Shown: positions 1 through 8,593, numbered from the stretch's first letter. The stretch: DNA of 35,887 nt from Bacteroidota bacterium (GCA_023431285.1 JAEYXN010000227.1:1-35887), one strand, 5' to 3'. Notes: generated by a model not told the origin, from the letters alone. Program-made: numbers and translations.

Positions 1-574
1 CCTTTGTCGCGCGCGTTTGAAAAGTCGGATCCGTATTAGCATCCGTGGCATCCTTAGGAACCCTTAGCACCAGAGGAACACCTCCGAACATCCTTACGAG
101 ATTGAAGTAGAGGTAGCCCCGGAGAAACCGCACCTCTCCAGTGAGTTTATTCTTGTCGGCATCCGGAATGTTTGCTATCTCCAGTGCCTGAAGAGCCTGG
201 TTGGCGGCTGAAATAGAATTATAATGTCCACTCCACAACGTCTCAGCAAATTTGTTAGTAGAGTTGATCGTGAAGTTGTCCAAATCTCCGATGGGAACTT
301 GCTGATCACCCGCTGTGCTCCCTTTGTCCGCATCATCGGAAATGATATTGGTGACGGATACAAATGCGAATCCATGAACGTCGCCGTTTCCCCAGGAGTC
401 GCCCTGCAGGAGACTGTGATAAACGCCCGTAACCAGTTTTTGTGCAAGATTCGGATCGGATTCAGTTGTAGGTCCTCCCTGAACAGGAACGTCCAGAAAA
501 TCGTCGCTGCAGGAAGTCACAGAGACAAGTGCAAGCGCCGTAAGCCATTTGAGTATGTTCATCTTTTTCATCAT
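1..574 (-). CDS. SusD/RagB-like outer-membrane lipoprotein, N-terminal part (runs off the window)
   Basis: Surface lipoprotein partner of the TonB-dependent transporter encoded just upstream; SusD proteins bind oligomeric nutrients over the SusC barrel. The visible ~191 residues begin with a lipoprotein signal, hydrophobic stretch then SVTSC (Cys about residue 22) followed by SDDFLDVP, the usual SusD opening. Further in are the TPR-type segments typical of the family, including SISAANQAL and EVRFLRGYLYFNLVRMFGGV, the best-known SusD signature. The start is the first of two tandem ATG codons, 8 nt after the susC stop, so the two are co-transcribed. The C-terminal part lies beyond position 1. 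No substrate can be named from this fragment. Confidence 0.93.
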   Translation of the reverse strand, partial: MMKKMNILKWLTALALVSVTSCSDDFLDVPVQGGPTTESDPNLAQKLVTGVYHSLLQGDSWGNGDVHGFAFVSVTNIISDDADKGSTAGDQQVPIGDLDNFTINSTNKFAETLWSGHYNSISAANQALQALEIANIPDADKNKLTGEVRFLRGYLYFNLVRMFGGVPLVLRVPKDATDANTDPTFQTRATK

Positions 575-582
575 CAAATGTT

Positions 583-3500
583 TTAGAAGGTGACGTTTAT
601 TCCACCAGCAATGGTTCGGGTGGTTGGATAGGAACTTAATTCAATCCCGGAATTCAGCGGGTCTCCAGGAAGCTCAGGCGTGAATCCTGAATACTTTTGA
701 TAGGTGAATAAATTCTGCGCCGTCAGGAAAATTCGCAAAGCCGAAATCCGGATCTTCTCGAGCTGCGGAGGATCAAAAGTATATCCAAGTGTTACATTAT
801 TGAGGCGAATAAAACTTCCTGACTCAACAAAGTAGGTTGACGCGAGCAGATTGCCGACGTTGGCACCAGGTTCGGTCTGCGACTGATTCTGTGTCGTCCA
901 TCGGTTGTAAACGACGTCTTTCTCTACGTTGTCTTTACCTTCTACGCGGACCGCCTTCTTACCATTGTATACCTTGTTGCCGACATTTCCATAGAATGAA
1001 AAAGACAGATCCCACCTTCTGTAATTCAAGCCGCCGTTGATTCCGAAATAAGCTTTTGGCTGATATGACCCTGCGAACACGCGATCTGCATCACTGATGA
1101 GACCGTCGTTGTTTCGGTCTTCATATTTGAAATCGCCTGGCTTGGCCGTAGGCTGGATCATTTGCCCGTCGGCATTGGTGTATGCATTCACTTCCGCACC
1201 AGTATTAAAGACTCCCAATACATTCAGAACGTAAAAACTTCCAATAGCCTGTCCATTGTCCGTATAGGTTACGAATCCTTGCGCAGCACCAATGCCGCCA
1301 CCAAAGACTCCTTGCCCACCGTTGAGATCAACTACTTTGTTTTCGTTAAAGGTTGCGTTTCCCCCAATATTGTAGGACCAGTCGTCGTTGATTTTATTTC
1401 GCCAGTTCAGCAACAATTCAACTCCTTTATTTTGAATTGATGCCACGTTCGTTATGATAACACCGTTAGCATCACCGACTGTTCTTGGGATCGGGACATT
1501 GATCAGGGCATTCTCCACCTGTTTGTTGTAGTAATTTATTTCACCCGTCAGACGCGAATCAAGCGCTTCGAATTCCAACGCGAGGTCGTACTCTTCAGTC
1601 GTTTCCCAGTTGATGTTCGGATCGATAATCTGATTGATCTGCGCTCCGTTTGTCGCTTCAGATGCGCTACCGTTAAACGCATAGGGTCTGTTCAATGTAA
1701 CGGTCTGAGTGAACGCGTCCGTCGGAATCTGATCGTTTCCTACTTTTCCATAGGACGCACGCAGTTTCAATAAGTCGAAAAGGTTCTGGTTTGCAAGGAA
1801 TGATTCTCTGGAGAGAACCCATCCAACTCCAAGCGATGGATAGTTTTGCCAACGATTTTGAACCGGTAGTCGGGAGCTGCCGTCCCGGCGCATCGTCAGT
1901 GTAAGAAGATACTTCTCGTCATAGCTATAATTCAATCTTGCGAGGTACGAGTTTCGTGCCCAGGCATCTCCTCCTCCATTGTTCTGCGACGTGTTTGCAT
2001 TTCCCACGCCAATGTACCACAAGTCCCGATCAGCGGGTACGTCGCTCCGGTTCGCAGAAATGTATTGCGACGATAATTTCTCCGCCGTGGCGCCGACGAG
2101 CAGAGTAAAATTATGTTTGTCTATTTCTCTAGTAAAGGTCGCAGTGTTATCCCAGACCCAGCGAAACCCCTGGCTCTGTGAAATATTCAGACTACTCAAG
2201 GGTCTCGACTGATTTCCGCCGGATATCAAGAAGGTGGACTCGTCGGCAAGAAACTGGTAGTAGTAGCCACGGTTCAGCGAGTTACGCCAGTCAACACCGA
2301 TAGACGAGCGCAAAGTTACCCATGACCAAGGTTTGAAATCGAGGAATGATGTTCCTTGAAGACGGTTCTCATTTACACGGATGTCGTTGTTGTTAACATC
2401 TAGCAATGGGTTACCGACGTTTTGATACGCCGACGTGTTTCCATATTTGCCATCGACGATGGATGGAATCAGCGGCGAAGCGCGATACGCGTCATTATAA
2501 ACGCCACCGATATTGCCGTATGCGTCGATGTTGATATTCCCGAAACCGTTCTCGTTTATATTATTGCCATAAGAAGCATTCAACCCAAAAGTCAGCTTCT
2601 TGTTGATCTTAAACTCGTTATTATATCGCGCGGTAAGTCGGCGAAAGTCGTTATTGAGAACGATGCCTTCATCTTTCAGATAACCGACATTAAAGAAGTA
2701 ACTGATTTGATCACTGGAACCTGACAAGGAGACGTTGTGCTGTTGTTGCCACGCCGTACGAAGGATGACATCGTACCAATCCGTATTGTAATTTGATGCG
2801 GGAGGGGCTGTGCCAGTTGCGGCTTGCACATAATTCGCGTACTCGCTGCCATTCGCCATTTCAACGAGGTTAGCAGCCTGACGAATTCCAATATTGTTCG
2901 AATAGTTGACTTGAATGCCGCCTTCGCGCCCTTTTTTCGTTGTTATAATTATCACGCCGTTGGCTCCGCGGGAACCATAGATCGCCGCGGATGACGCGTC
3001 TTTCAGAACAGTCATGTCGACGATGTCGGCGGTGTTGATATTGCTGATGTCATCCGTCAGGACCCCATCGACCACATACAAAGCTGTCGTTTGTCCCAAC
3101 GCCGTTCCTACACCGCGGACCCTGACCTGAGGCGATGTTCCGGGTTGGCCGCTGCTGATTACCTGAACGCCGGCAACCTTTCCCTGCATCGCTTGTGTTG
3201 CCGTAAGCACCGGTTGCTGAGCCAACTCGTGACCTTTCACGCTGGCAGTAGAGCCTGTTATGTCTGATTTCTTTTGGACTCCGTAGCCGACTACCACGAC
3301 TTCCTCGAGCGTTTCAGCATCGGTTTCCATGGTCACGTTAATCACGGATCGGTTTCCGACCTGGATGGTTTGAGTCTGATAACCGACGAACGAGAAAACT
3401 AATACGTTCTCGGATCCGGCCAGCGACAGTGTATAATTCCCTTCCAAGTCAGTGGAAACGCCTTTTGTCGTTCCCTGGATGATCACATTCACTCCCGGAA

Positions 3501-3609
3501 GACCGGTTTTGTCGTCCGCGGACGTCACTTTCCCCGTGACAGTTCGCTCCTGGGCAATCAAGTTGAATGAAACAAGCAGGAGCAATAATGCAGTTATAGG
3601 TTTCCTCAT
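583..3609 (-). CDS. SusC/RagA-family TonB-linked outer membrane transporter
   Basis: Energy-dependent import of a nutrient across the outer membrane, working with the SusD-like lipoprotein downstream. 1008 residues, normal for the family. In order: signal peptide (1-20, ending in LIAQ), CarboxypepD_reg-like domain (about 22-95, VTGKVTSADDKTGLPGVNV), plug domain (about 105-225, with VVVGYG, LYVVDGV and the diagnostic SAAIYGSRGANGVIIITTKKG-like stretch), then a long beta-barrel ending in an aromatic residue (GGINVTF), as outer-membrane barrels do. No sigma-regulator-interacting N-terminal extension is present. No glycoside hydrolase is visible next to the pair, so the substrate could be glycan, peptide or something else. 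Confidence 0.96.
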   Translation of the reverse strand: MRKPITALLLLLVSFNLIAQERTVTGKVTSADDKTGLPGVNVIIQGTTKGVSTDLEGNYTLSLAGSENVLVFSFVGYQTQTIQVGNRSVINVTMETDAETLEEVVVVGYGVQKKSDITGSTASVKGHELAQQPVLTATQAMQGKVAGVQVISSGQPGTSPQVRVRGVGTALGQTTALYVVDGVLTDDISNINTADIVDMTVLKDASSAAIYGSRGANGVIIITTKKGREGGIQVNYSNNIGIRQAANLVEMANGSEYANYVQAATGTAPPASNYNTDWYDVILRTAWQQQHNVSLSGSSDQISYFFNVGYLKDEGIVLNNDFRRLTARYNNEFKINKKLTFGLNASYGNNINENGFGNINIDAYGNIGGVYNDAYRASPLIPSIVDGKYGNTSAYQNVGNPLLDVNNNDIRVNENRLQGTSFLDFKPWSWVTLRSSIGVDWRNSLNRGYYYQFLADESTFLISGGNQSRPLSSLNISQSQGFRWVWDNTATFTREIDKHNFTLLVGATAEKLSSQYISANRSDVPADRDLWYIGVGNANTSQNNGGGDAWARNSYLARLNYSYDEKYLLTLTMRRDGSSRLPVQNRWQNYPSLGVGWVLSRESFLANQNLFDLLKLRASYGKVGNDQIPTDAFTQTVTLNRPYAFNGSASEATNGAQINQIIDPNINWETTEEYDLALEFEALDSRLTGEINYYNKQVENALINVPIPRTVGDANGVIITNVASIQNKGVELLLNWRNKINDDWSYNIGGNATFNENKVVDLNGGQGVFGGGIGAAQGFVTYTDNGQAIGSFYVLNVLGVFNTGAEVNAYTNADGQMIQPTAKPGDFKYEDRNNDGLISDADRVFAGSYQPKAYFGINGGLNYRRWDLSFSFYGNVGNKVYNGKKAVRVEGKDNVEKDVVYNRWTTQNQSQTEPGANVGNLLASTYFVESGSFIRLNNVTLGYTFDPPQLEKIRISALRIFLTAQNLFTYQKYSGFTPELPGDPLNSGIELSSYPTTRTIAGGINVTF

Positions 3610-3855
3610 GACTCTTGGTTTGGTGGACGCCGGAAGGAGCTCCGGGTCGGCTTCACCAAACTAAGATTGTATTATGCCATCACGATGTAAAGGAAACAGG
3701 TGGAAAATCAATCTTTTTTACCTCCTTTGCGCGGCAAATCTCCAACATAGTTTTTACGGAAGAAAAACAACGATTTCAAACGATTTCAGGCCCATTTACA
3801 TGATCTGGAAACCGATTATTCCTCGAAAAAAAACATCGCCTTTTAGCATAGCGGA

Positions 3856-3879
3856 AAAACGTGCCTGGCCGGTCACGTT
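3856..3879 (-). terminator. Probable terminator after the 7TM-DISM/zinc-ribbon gene
   Basis: On the minus strand AACGTG and CACGTT arms (plus two inner C-G pairs, one bulged A) close a small loop and run into TTTTT. The 5' arm begins at the last base of the TAA stop codon. The stem is modest, so confidence is moderate. It would separate the receptor gene from susC, which starts about 250 nt further on. Confidence 0.5.
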
Positions 3880-5798
3880 TACAAGTTTGACGGAACAGGA
3901 GAGAGTGTCTTTCGCGCGGTATGCCGAGGCTGCTGGGCGTTATCAAATAATAGAATTACCTCCTCCCATCGGGAACCCACCGGGCGTTTACCCTTGCTTT
4001 CAAGGTAAGCGAGCCTTTCCTGTACTTTGTGTTTGAAGGCCCACACTGTGTTCACTCTAAGGCCGAGCTCCTGGGCAAGATTCTCCAGTGTTCCGTCATT
4101 CCGCCCCTGCACCCCAATGTAAGCCAGGTAGAACGCGCGCTCGATAGGGAACTTGATACTGTGGAAGATCGTGAAGGCCGTGATAGACTCGTTATATCCG
4201 CATCGGGTACAACGCCTTGCGAATTTTTGGGCGCCGTCAAAATATTTCTCATTGCCGCATTTCCTGCAGTGATAGCCTTTGTCCCATTTGAGTCGCTCGA
4301 GAAACCGATGGCACGCCAGCGAATCCGGATACAAGGTCTGGAATTGCTTGTAGTCCATTGTTTTCTCCATCAGGCGTTCGTTCAGGACTTCTTTAATGCT
4401 ATTCTTCAACTTCCAGTTATCCAGATCCAGCATTGAATTGATCTGATTGATCTCGAATGACTGCCGCTGGAGCTTTTGATTGGTTTCCTCCAGTTGACGG
4501 TTCTTCTCGTAAATTTCCAGGGTGCGTTCTTCAACTTTCTTTTCAAGTTCACGATTCACTTTGTCTTTCAGTTTCATGTTGATTTCATGCTGCTGAATGA
4601 TTCTTTTTAGAGCGCGATCCCTCATTGCTTTCAAAATCCGGATTCGATCTCCAAGGGCAAACGTCAGCAAAAGCATTTCGAGTACGAAGCTGATGTGAAG
4701 GCTGTAGTGACTCAGGGTTGTGAACCGCAGCACATTGAAGTAAACCATCGTCCTTAAAAAGAAACCGGCAAACAGGACGCCATAGGCCGCCACAAAGAAG
4801 CGCGCTGGCCTGTAGCCTTTCCGCAGTACCTGAATGCCCGTATAGAATATCAGAGAAAGCGGGATGATATCAGGGACACGATAAGGAAGATATTCCGGAA
4901 AGAAGAAAAGTGCGATCACAAACCAGAGAGTGCGGACAACGATCATTCCGGTAAACCAGCGGTCAAGAGACGGAGTAATGGACTGCGTTCGAAGAAACCT
5001 TCGTGTGAATATCAGCGACGACAGGATAACAGAATACAAAGAGATGCCTGTGGCGTAGTCATTTAGTCCCGGATAGTTCGGCCACAAATACTGGAACCCG
5101 ATTCCATCAAGGCTTATTCCGTAGGCTGCGACGCTGATAAGATAAATGATGTAGTAAAGATTTTTGATCTCGCGGATAGCAAGAAAAACCAGCAGGTTGT
5201 ACAGGCTGATGATCAGGATCATTCCGTAGAATGTTCCAAAAAGAAAGTATTCATTTAATGCATATCGGACGAACCAGTTAGTGGAACGAAGTCCGATACG
5301 CAAGTCGGCGAAGTCGTGCGACTGAACTTTGAAGTAGTAATACAAAACCGTATCGGACTTCATGTTCAGGGGAATCTCAAAATTTTTGTGCGGAATCAGA
5401 CGTTCATGGAAAGGCTTCCTGTCTCCCATGATCACGTTTCGGAAGGATCCGTTTTCCAGAGGAATGTAAGCCTCGATGTAGTCTATCGTCTGGTCATAAA
5501 ACTCAAGCAGCCAGAGATGTTTTGAGTGAGGATCATGCCTGATGGGAAGGCGGATCCAGTATGCTGCCCCGGGTTTAAAGTCTTTGTTTTGATAAGAAGG
5601 ATTTGGAGCAAACCGGTTCGAAAAAGAGTTCGATGATATTTCCCAAAACGTCAAACTGTTTGTGGCATCCACGTAAACAGGAATTTCGTACGGCATGAAA
5701 TTGCGTTCACTGATATTGTCGTTAATCTCTACCACCGACTGCCCCAAAACTGGGAGGGTCATTAGCACGAAAAGGAGAATTGCCGCAGCACGAATCAT
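3879..5798 (-). CDS. 7TM-DISM membrane receptor fused to an IS1595-type transposase zinc ribbon and HTH
   Basis: 639 residues from the preferred start. Order: signal peptide (1-20, MIRAAAILLF... ending VLGQ); periplasmic 7TMR-DISMED2-like sensor (about 25-180, with AAYWIRLPI and HLWLLEFYDQTIDYIEAY); seven membrane helices (about 185-208, 214-235, 247-266, 283-301, 308-324, 333-353, 365-383); coiled coil (about 385-480, KVEERTLEIYEKNRQLEETN); then a module resembling the N-terminus of IS1595-family transposases: Cys511/Cys514 and Cys530/Cys533 (CRKCG...CTRCG), TAFTIFHSIKFPIERAF, and an HTH (about 570-592, LENLAQELGLRVNTVWAFKH). The transposase catalytic domain is absent. Topology puts the DNA-binding end in the cytoplasm. 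A longer start at 5858 overlaps the preceding stop (ATGA), but the start at 5798 gives a clean signal peptide. Likely role: ligand-sensing membrane-bound transcription factor (inference). It lies downstream of the phospholipase gene and upstream of susC. Confidence 0.88.
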   Translation of the reverse strand: MIRAAAILLFVLMTLPVLGQSVVEINDNISERNFMPYEIPVYVDATNSLTFWEISSNSFSNRFAPNPSYQNKDFKPGAAYWIRLPIRHDPHSKHLWLLEFYDQTIDYIEAYIPLENGSFRNVIMGDRKPFHERLIPHKNFEIPLNMKSDTVLYYYFKVQSHDFADLRIGLRSTNWFVRYALNEYFLFGTFYGMILIISLYNLLVFLAIREIKNLYYIIYLISVAAYGISLDGIGFQYLWPNYPGLNDYATGISLYSVILSSLIFTRRFLRTQSITPSLDRWFTGMIVVRTLWFVIALFFFPEYLPYRVPDIIPLSLIFYTGIQVLRKGYRPARFFVAAYGVLFAGFFLRTMVYFNVLRFTTLSHYSLHISFVLEMLLLTFALGDRIRILKAMRDRALKRIIQQHEINMKLKDKVNRELEKKVEERTLEIYEKNRQLEETNQKLQRQSFEINQINSMLDLDNWKLKNSIKEVLNERLMEKTMDYKQFQTLYPDSLACHRFLERLKWDKGYHCRKCGNEKYFDGAQKFARRCTRCGYNESITAFTIFHSIKFPIERAFYLAYIGVQGRNDGTLENLAQELGLRVNTVWAFKHKVQERLAYLESKGKRPVGSRWEEVILLFDNAQQPRHTARKTLSPVPSNL

Positions 5799-5854
5799 AC
5801 AGGTTGAGATATGATTGGTCAAGTTAAGAAAGAAATACCAATAGCAGCAGCCGC

Positions 5855-6826
5855 TCATTCTTCCTCAATCTCATGATCGCGTGAGCGGATGTTTTTTGCT
5901 TTCCAGCTTTCAATCTCCGCCTTTCTTGCTTCAAGTTCTGCGGCATCGGGAGTATAATCAAGAAGTCTCTTAAGGTCGGGTTGTCCTGCATCTACCCAGG
6001 CAGAAAACCAGAACGAACCGACTGTGTGCACGGCAGAGCGCATCCGTCTTTCAACCATGCCCCGCAGTACATTGTGATAGGCCTTCGAATAAGATTCCGA
6101 ATATACTTTAACGGTTTGCCTACCCTTGGTTTCATAGGAAAACCTCCTCTCTCCGAATTTTTCAGAAAGCTTTTTTTCTTCCAATAGCACTGAGTCTTTG
6201 AGGTGATGGGACTCTTCTACCACTTGCCAGATTCTCTCCTGCGGATTCGACACGTAGGTCGCGCGTCCCACCAGAAAGTCGTATTCAGAAGAGAAAAGCT
6301 CAACGAGACGCGACTCCCAGAATCCGTGTATGCCTTCCTGACCAGTAAGCTGACCGTTATAATTCTCGGTGGTGTGCAAGGGTACGTGAGCATCTCCAAT
6401 ATAATGTCCTAAATCTGCGGAGAGTCGAAGAATACGTTGAGGGTCTTCCAGCAGAAAAGCTTCGCGTAGCTGATAGTACACTCTGTTGACGTGCCATGGA
6501 ACAATGCCATAAGCTTTAAGTGTGTCTTCGCTGAATTTATTGACTGCATCGTTCCACGACCGGGGCATAATCTGGAGTACGCTGTCGCCATAGTGATCGA
6601 GATCAATGTAGTGTCGCGGGGCTTCATCGACAACGGAGAACCTTCGTTTGTCCGGGTTCACGGAGGTTTTCGTTATGAAATCGATATGATGTTTGTAGAA
6701 GCCTATCATCTCCGGTGGAAGGGTGAAGACTGACAGTTGGTTGATGCGCTTGTGTCCGTGGAATCCCCACGACGGTAAGATGGTCAAAGCGATGAATGCA
6801 ATGACGGAACGTGTAAGTACTTTCAT
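5855..6826 (-). CDS. Zinc-dependent phospholipase C / S1-P1 nuclease-fold secreted enzyme
   Basis: Secreted hydrolase of the trinuclear-zinc phospholipase C / S1-P1 fold. 323 residues with a signal peptide (1-19) ending just before Trp20 in WGFHGHKRIN; in this family the mature N-terminal Trp is itself a zinc ligand. Other apparent ligands are His25, His72 (EAPRHYIDLD), His141/Asp145/His151 (GHYIGDAHVPLH) and His167/Glu171 (HGFWE). The H-x3-D-x5-H spacing and final H-x3-E resemble bacterial phospholipase C, whereas S1/P1 nucleases end in H-x3-D. The start at 6826 is preferred over 6865 because it gives the signal peptide directly. Its stop overlaps the possible long start of the 7TM-DISM gene, suggesting an operon. 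Substrate (phospholipid or nucleic acid) is not determined. Confidence 0.85.
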   Translation of the reverse strand: MKVLTRSVIAFIALTILPSWGFHGHKRINQLSVFTLPPEMIGFYKHHIDFITKTSVNPDKRRFSVVDEAPRHYIDLDHYGDSVLQIMPRSWNDAVNKFSEDTLKAYGIVPWHVNRVYYQLREAFLLEDPQRILRLSADLGHYIGDAHVPLHTTENYNGQLTGQEGIHGFWESRLVELFSSEYDFLVGRATYVSNPQERIWQVVEESHHLKDSVLLEEKKLSEKFGERRFSYETKGRQTVKVYSESYSKAYHNVLRGMVERRMRSAVHTVGSFWFSAWVDAGQPDLKRLLDYTPDAAELEARKAEIESWKAKNIRSRDHEIEEE

Positions 6827-6960
6827 AATGTTGCGGCTAACGTTGGAACAAAGTAAGTAACACATGGGATGCTTACTGTCGTTAGGGCTGAAAAAAAACC
6901 GGGCGATCTTTTATCGGGGAAAATAAAATATAACATTTACGAAGTTTTTATTCAGAGTCA

Positions 6961-8262
6961 ATGCGACAGAAATTATTGAGCGAAGGCGCTAACGAGCTGA
7001 GCTACGAGATCCGTGAGATAGTAAAAAAGGCTGACCAGCTAAGAAAGCTTGGTCTTTCGATCAGCTGGGAAAACATCGGTGATCCTATTCAGAAGAACCA
7101 CAAGATGCCATCATGGATCAAGGAAATCATTTCCGATCTGATGAAGGTTGACGACACGTACAGTTATTGTCCGTCGAAGGGAATGCTTGAGACAAGAGAG
7201 TTTCTCGCGCGTCAGACCAACGCGCAGGGCGGCGTTCAGATCACTGCGGATGATATCTGTTTCTTTAATGGCCTTGGTGATGCGATCTCGAAAGCTTATC
7301 AGTTCCTCACTCCTACTTCGAGGATCATTGGCCCTTCGCCCGCATACTCGACGCATTCAAGTGCAGAGGCATCGCATGCGAGTCATGAACCCCTGACTTA
7401 CCGGCTTGATCCAAACAATAAGTGGTATCCCGATCTGGATGACTTGTACAATAAGGTGAAGTACAACCCCAACATCGTCGGCATTCTGATTATTAATCCG
7501 GACAATCCGACAGGGATGGTCTACCCTCTTGAGACGCTTCACAGAATTGTGGCAATTGCCAAGGAGTTTGATTTGTTTTTAATCGCAGATGAGATCTACA
7601 TCAATATCACCTACAATGGTGTTCGTGCATATGCATTGTCGGAAATAATTCAGGATGTGCCGGGCATTTCTATGAAAGGAATTTCCAAAGAACTTCCCTG
7701 GCCGGGCGCCCGGTGCGGCTGGATGGAATATTATAACCGCGAGAAAGATCCCGAGTTCAATAAGCTTTGCAGCGCTCTGGATAATGCAAAGATGATCGAA
7801 GTTTGTTCGACAAAGTTGCCGCAGGTGGCCATCCCAAAGATTCTGGGTGATCCGCGATTTAAGCAGTATCGGGATCAGACAAATGCCAATATTGGCAAGC
7901 GGAGCAAAATAATCGCTGACATTCTCGGGACGGTTCCGGAACTGACATTCAACGAAACTTTCGGAGCTTTTTATAATACGATCATCTTCCGTGACGGAAC
8001 CTTGAAGCCGAATCAGAAACTGAAAATAGAAAACACCGCTGTTCGGAATCTGGTGGAATCATGGGTGAATCAGGACATACATTTCGATAAACGATTCGTG
8101 TATTACCTCCTTGGAGCGAAGGGTGTTTGTGTCGTTCCGATTTCATCTTTTTGCTCTGAACTTCAGGGGTTCCGGGTGACATTGCTTGAAGAAGACGAGG
8201 ACACGCTGGTTCGAACGTTTACGGCGATCCGCGACGGTATTATTGAGTACCTTGCCAGCTGA
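6961..8262 (+). CDS. PLP-dependent class I/II aminotransferase
   Basis: Fold-type I aminotransferase, 433 residues. Visible PLP-site elements: Asn182 in NPDNPTG, Asp210 and Tyr213 in IADEIY, the Schiff-base lysine Lys243 in GISKELPWPGARCGW, and Arg251 after it. The substrate-clamp region near the N-terminus (ENIGDP) and YCPSKGMLETRE fit the AspC/AlaC-like group. Position directly ahead of the branched-chain amino acid block might suggest a role in alanine/valine transamination, but that is only context. It is divergently oriented from the phospholipase-like gene and separated from ilvE by the attenuator region, so it is probably its own transcript. I would not assign a specific amino acid. 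Confidence 0.9.
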   Translation: MRQKLLSEGANELSYEIREIVKKADQLRKLGLSISWENIGDPIQKNHKMPSWIKEIISDLMKVDDTYSYCPSKGMLETREFLARQTNAQGGVQITADDICFFNGLGDAISKAYQFLTPTSRIIGPSPAYSTHSSAEASHASHEPLTYRLDPNNKWYPDLDDLYNKVKYNPNIVGILIINPDNPTGMVYPLETLHRIVAIAKEFDLFLIADEIYINITYNGVRAYALSEIIQDVPGISMKGISKELPWPGARCGWMEYYNREKDPEFNKLCSALDNAKMIEVCSTKLPQVAIPKILGDPRFKQYRDQTNANIGKRSKIIADILGTVPELTFNETFGAFYNTIIFRDGTLKPNQKLKIENTAVRNLVESWVNQDIHFDKRFVYYLLGAKGVCVVPISSFCSELQGFRVTLLEEDEDTLVRTFTAIRDGIIEYLAS

Positions 8263-8401
8263 CAATCACTAACATACGTAAGCGATAGCTAACACTCGTT
8301 CCAGCGATTTTTTTTGAAGTTTTTCGGATAAACACTTGAACGGTAATTGATAATTTGTGACAATTGTATTCGCACAGAATTTTATGTCAGAGAATTTTAA
8401 A

Positions 8402-8503
8402 ATGACCGAACGCTTGTTAAACCTTAATGGTTTAAGCGCTGCTTCTGTGCTCCTCATTATCGTAAACCTCCTCGTGGATAAACGTGGGGCGATAGTGAAT
8501 TAA
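8402..8503 (+). CDS. Branched-chain amino acid leader peptide (ilv attenuator)
   Basis: A 33-codon ORF with ATG after an A-rich stretch (TTTTAAAATG). Fifteen of 33 residues are Leu, Ile or Val, and codons 16-25 read VLLIIVNLLV. It ends with TAA 21 nt before a strong intrinsic terminator that precedes ilvE. This is the arrangement of classical ribosome-mediated attenuation leaders such as ilvL: shortage of charged Leu/Val/Ile tRNA stalls the ribosome in the run and changes which downstream hairpin forms. The codons just after the run (28-30, CGT GGG GCG) form the antiterminator strand. No protein function beyond being translated is expected. Confidence 0.85.
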   Translation: MTERLLNLNGLSAASVLLIIVNLLVDKRGAIVN

Positions 8504-8535
8504 TTTTAACCAAGACTAATCACGAACCGCCCCGC
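8484..8535 (+). promoter_or_regulatory. Antiterminator pairing of the ilv attenuator
   Basis: GTGGGGCG (8484-8491, inside leader codons 28-30) is complementary to CGCCCCGC (8528-8535), the core of the terminator 5' arm: eight pairs including one G-U. The two structures are mutually exclusive. A ribosome stalled at codons 16 to about 22 leaves 8484-8491 free, favouring antitermination. A ribosome reaching the stop at 8501-8503 covers it, favouring the terminator. Pairing was worked out by hand; no folding energies were computed. Confidence 0.75.
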
Positions 8536-8556
8536 AAAAACGGGGCGGTTTTGTTT
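8525..8556 (+). terminator. Intrinsic terminator of the ilv attenuator
   Basis: Perfect 10-bp stem: AACCGCCCCG (8525-8534) and CGGGGCGGTT (8541-8550), 6-nt loop CAAAAA, followed by TTGTTTTA. It lies 5' of ilvE with no gene ending just before it (the aminotransferase stops at 8262), which fits a conditional leader terminator better than a 3' end. Confidence 0.9.
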
Positions 8557-8570
8557 TATATACACCAGAA

Positions 8571-8585
8571 CAAACTAACAGTTGT
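8571..8585 (+). repeat. Shared ilv/leu 5'-UTR element, copy 1
   Basis: CAAACTAACAGTTGT lies 20 nt after the attenuator stem and 8 nt before the ilvE start. The identical 15-mer occurs at 17918-17932 between the leuC leader hairpin and leuC. Within it CAA(A)CT and AGTTG can pair around AAC as a small hairpin. Function unknown; it could be a protein or ribosome-binding element or a processing site. Confidence 0.7.
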
Positions 8586-8593
8586 AAAAAGAT

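Noticed and set aside
3996..4370. Remnant of an IS1595 insertion sequence
   Set aside because: The transposase-like part is in frame with the receptor, has intact zinc ligands and HTH, no DDE domain and no terminal repeats that I could see; a fused domain explains it better.
4029..4436. Plus-strand 135-codon open frame
   Set aside because: Antisense shadow of the zinc-ribbon end of the receptor gene; no domain, no start context, while the minus-strand protein is clearly conserved.
5799..5858. 20-residue N-terminal extension of the 7TM receptor
   Set aside because: Start overlapping the previous stop is possible, but the internal ATG at 5798 begins a standard signal peptide, which the extension would bury.
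8269..8457. Minus-strand 62-codon open frame over the ilv leader
   Set aside because: No recognisable features, and it lies opposite the leader peptide whose codon pattern and downstream hairpins form a coherent attenuator.
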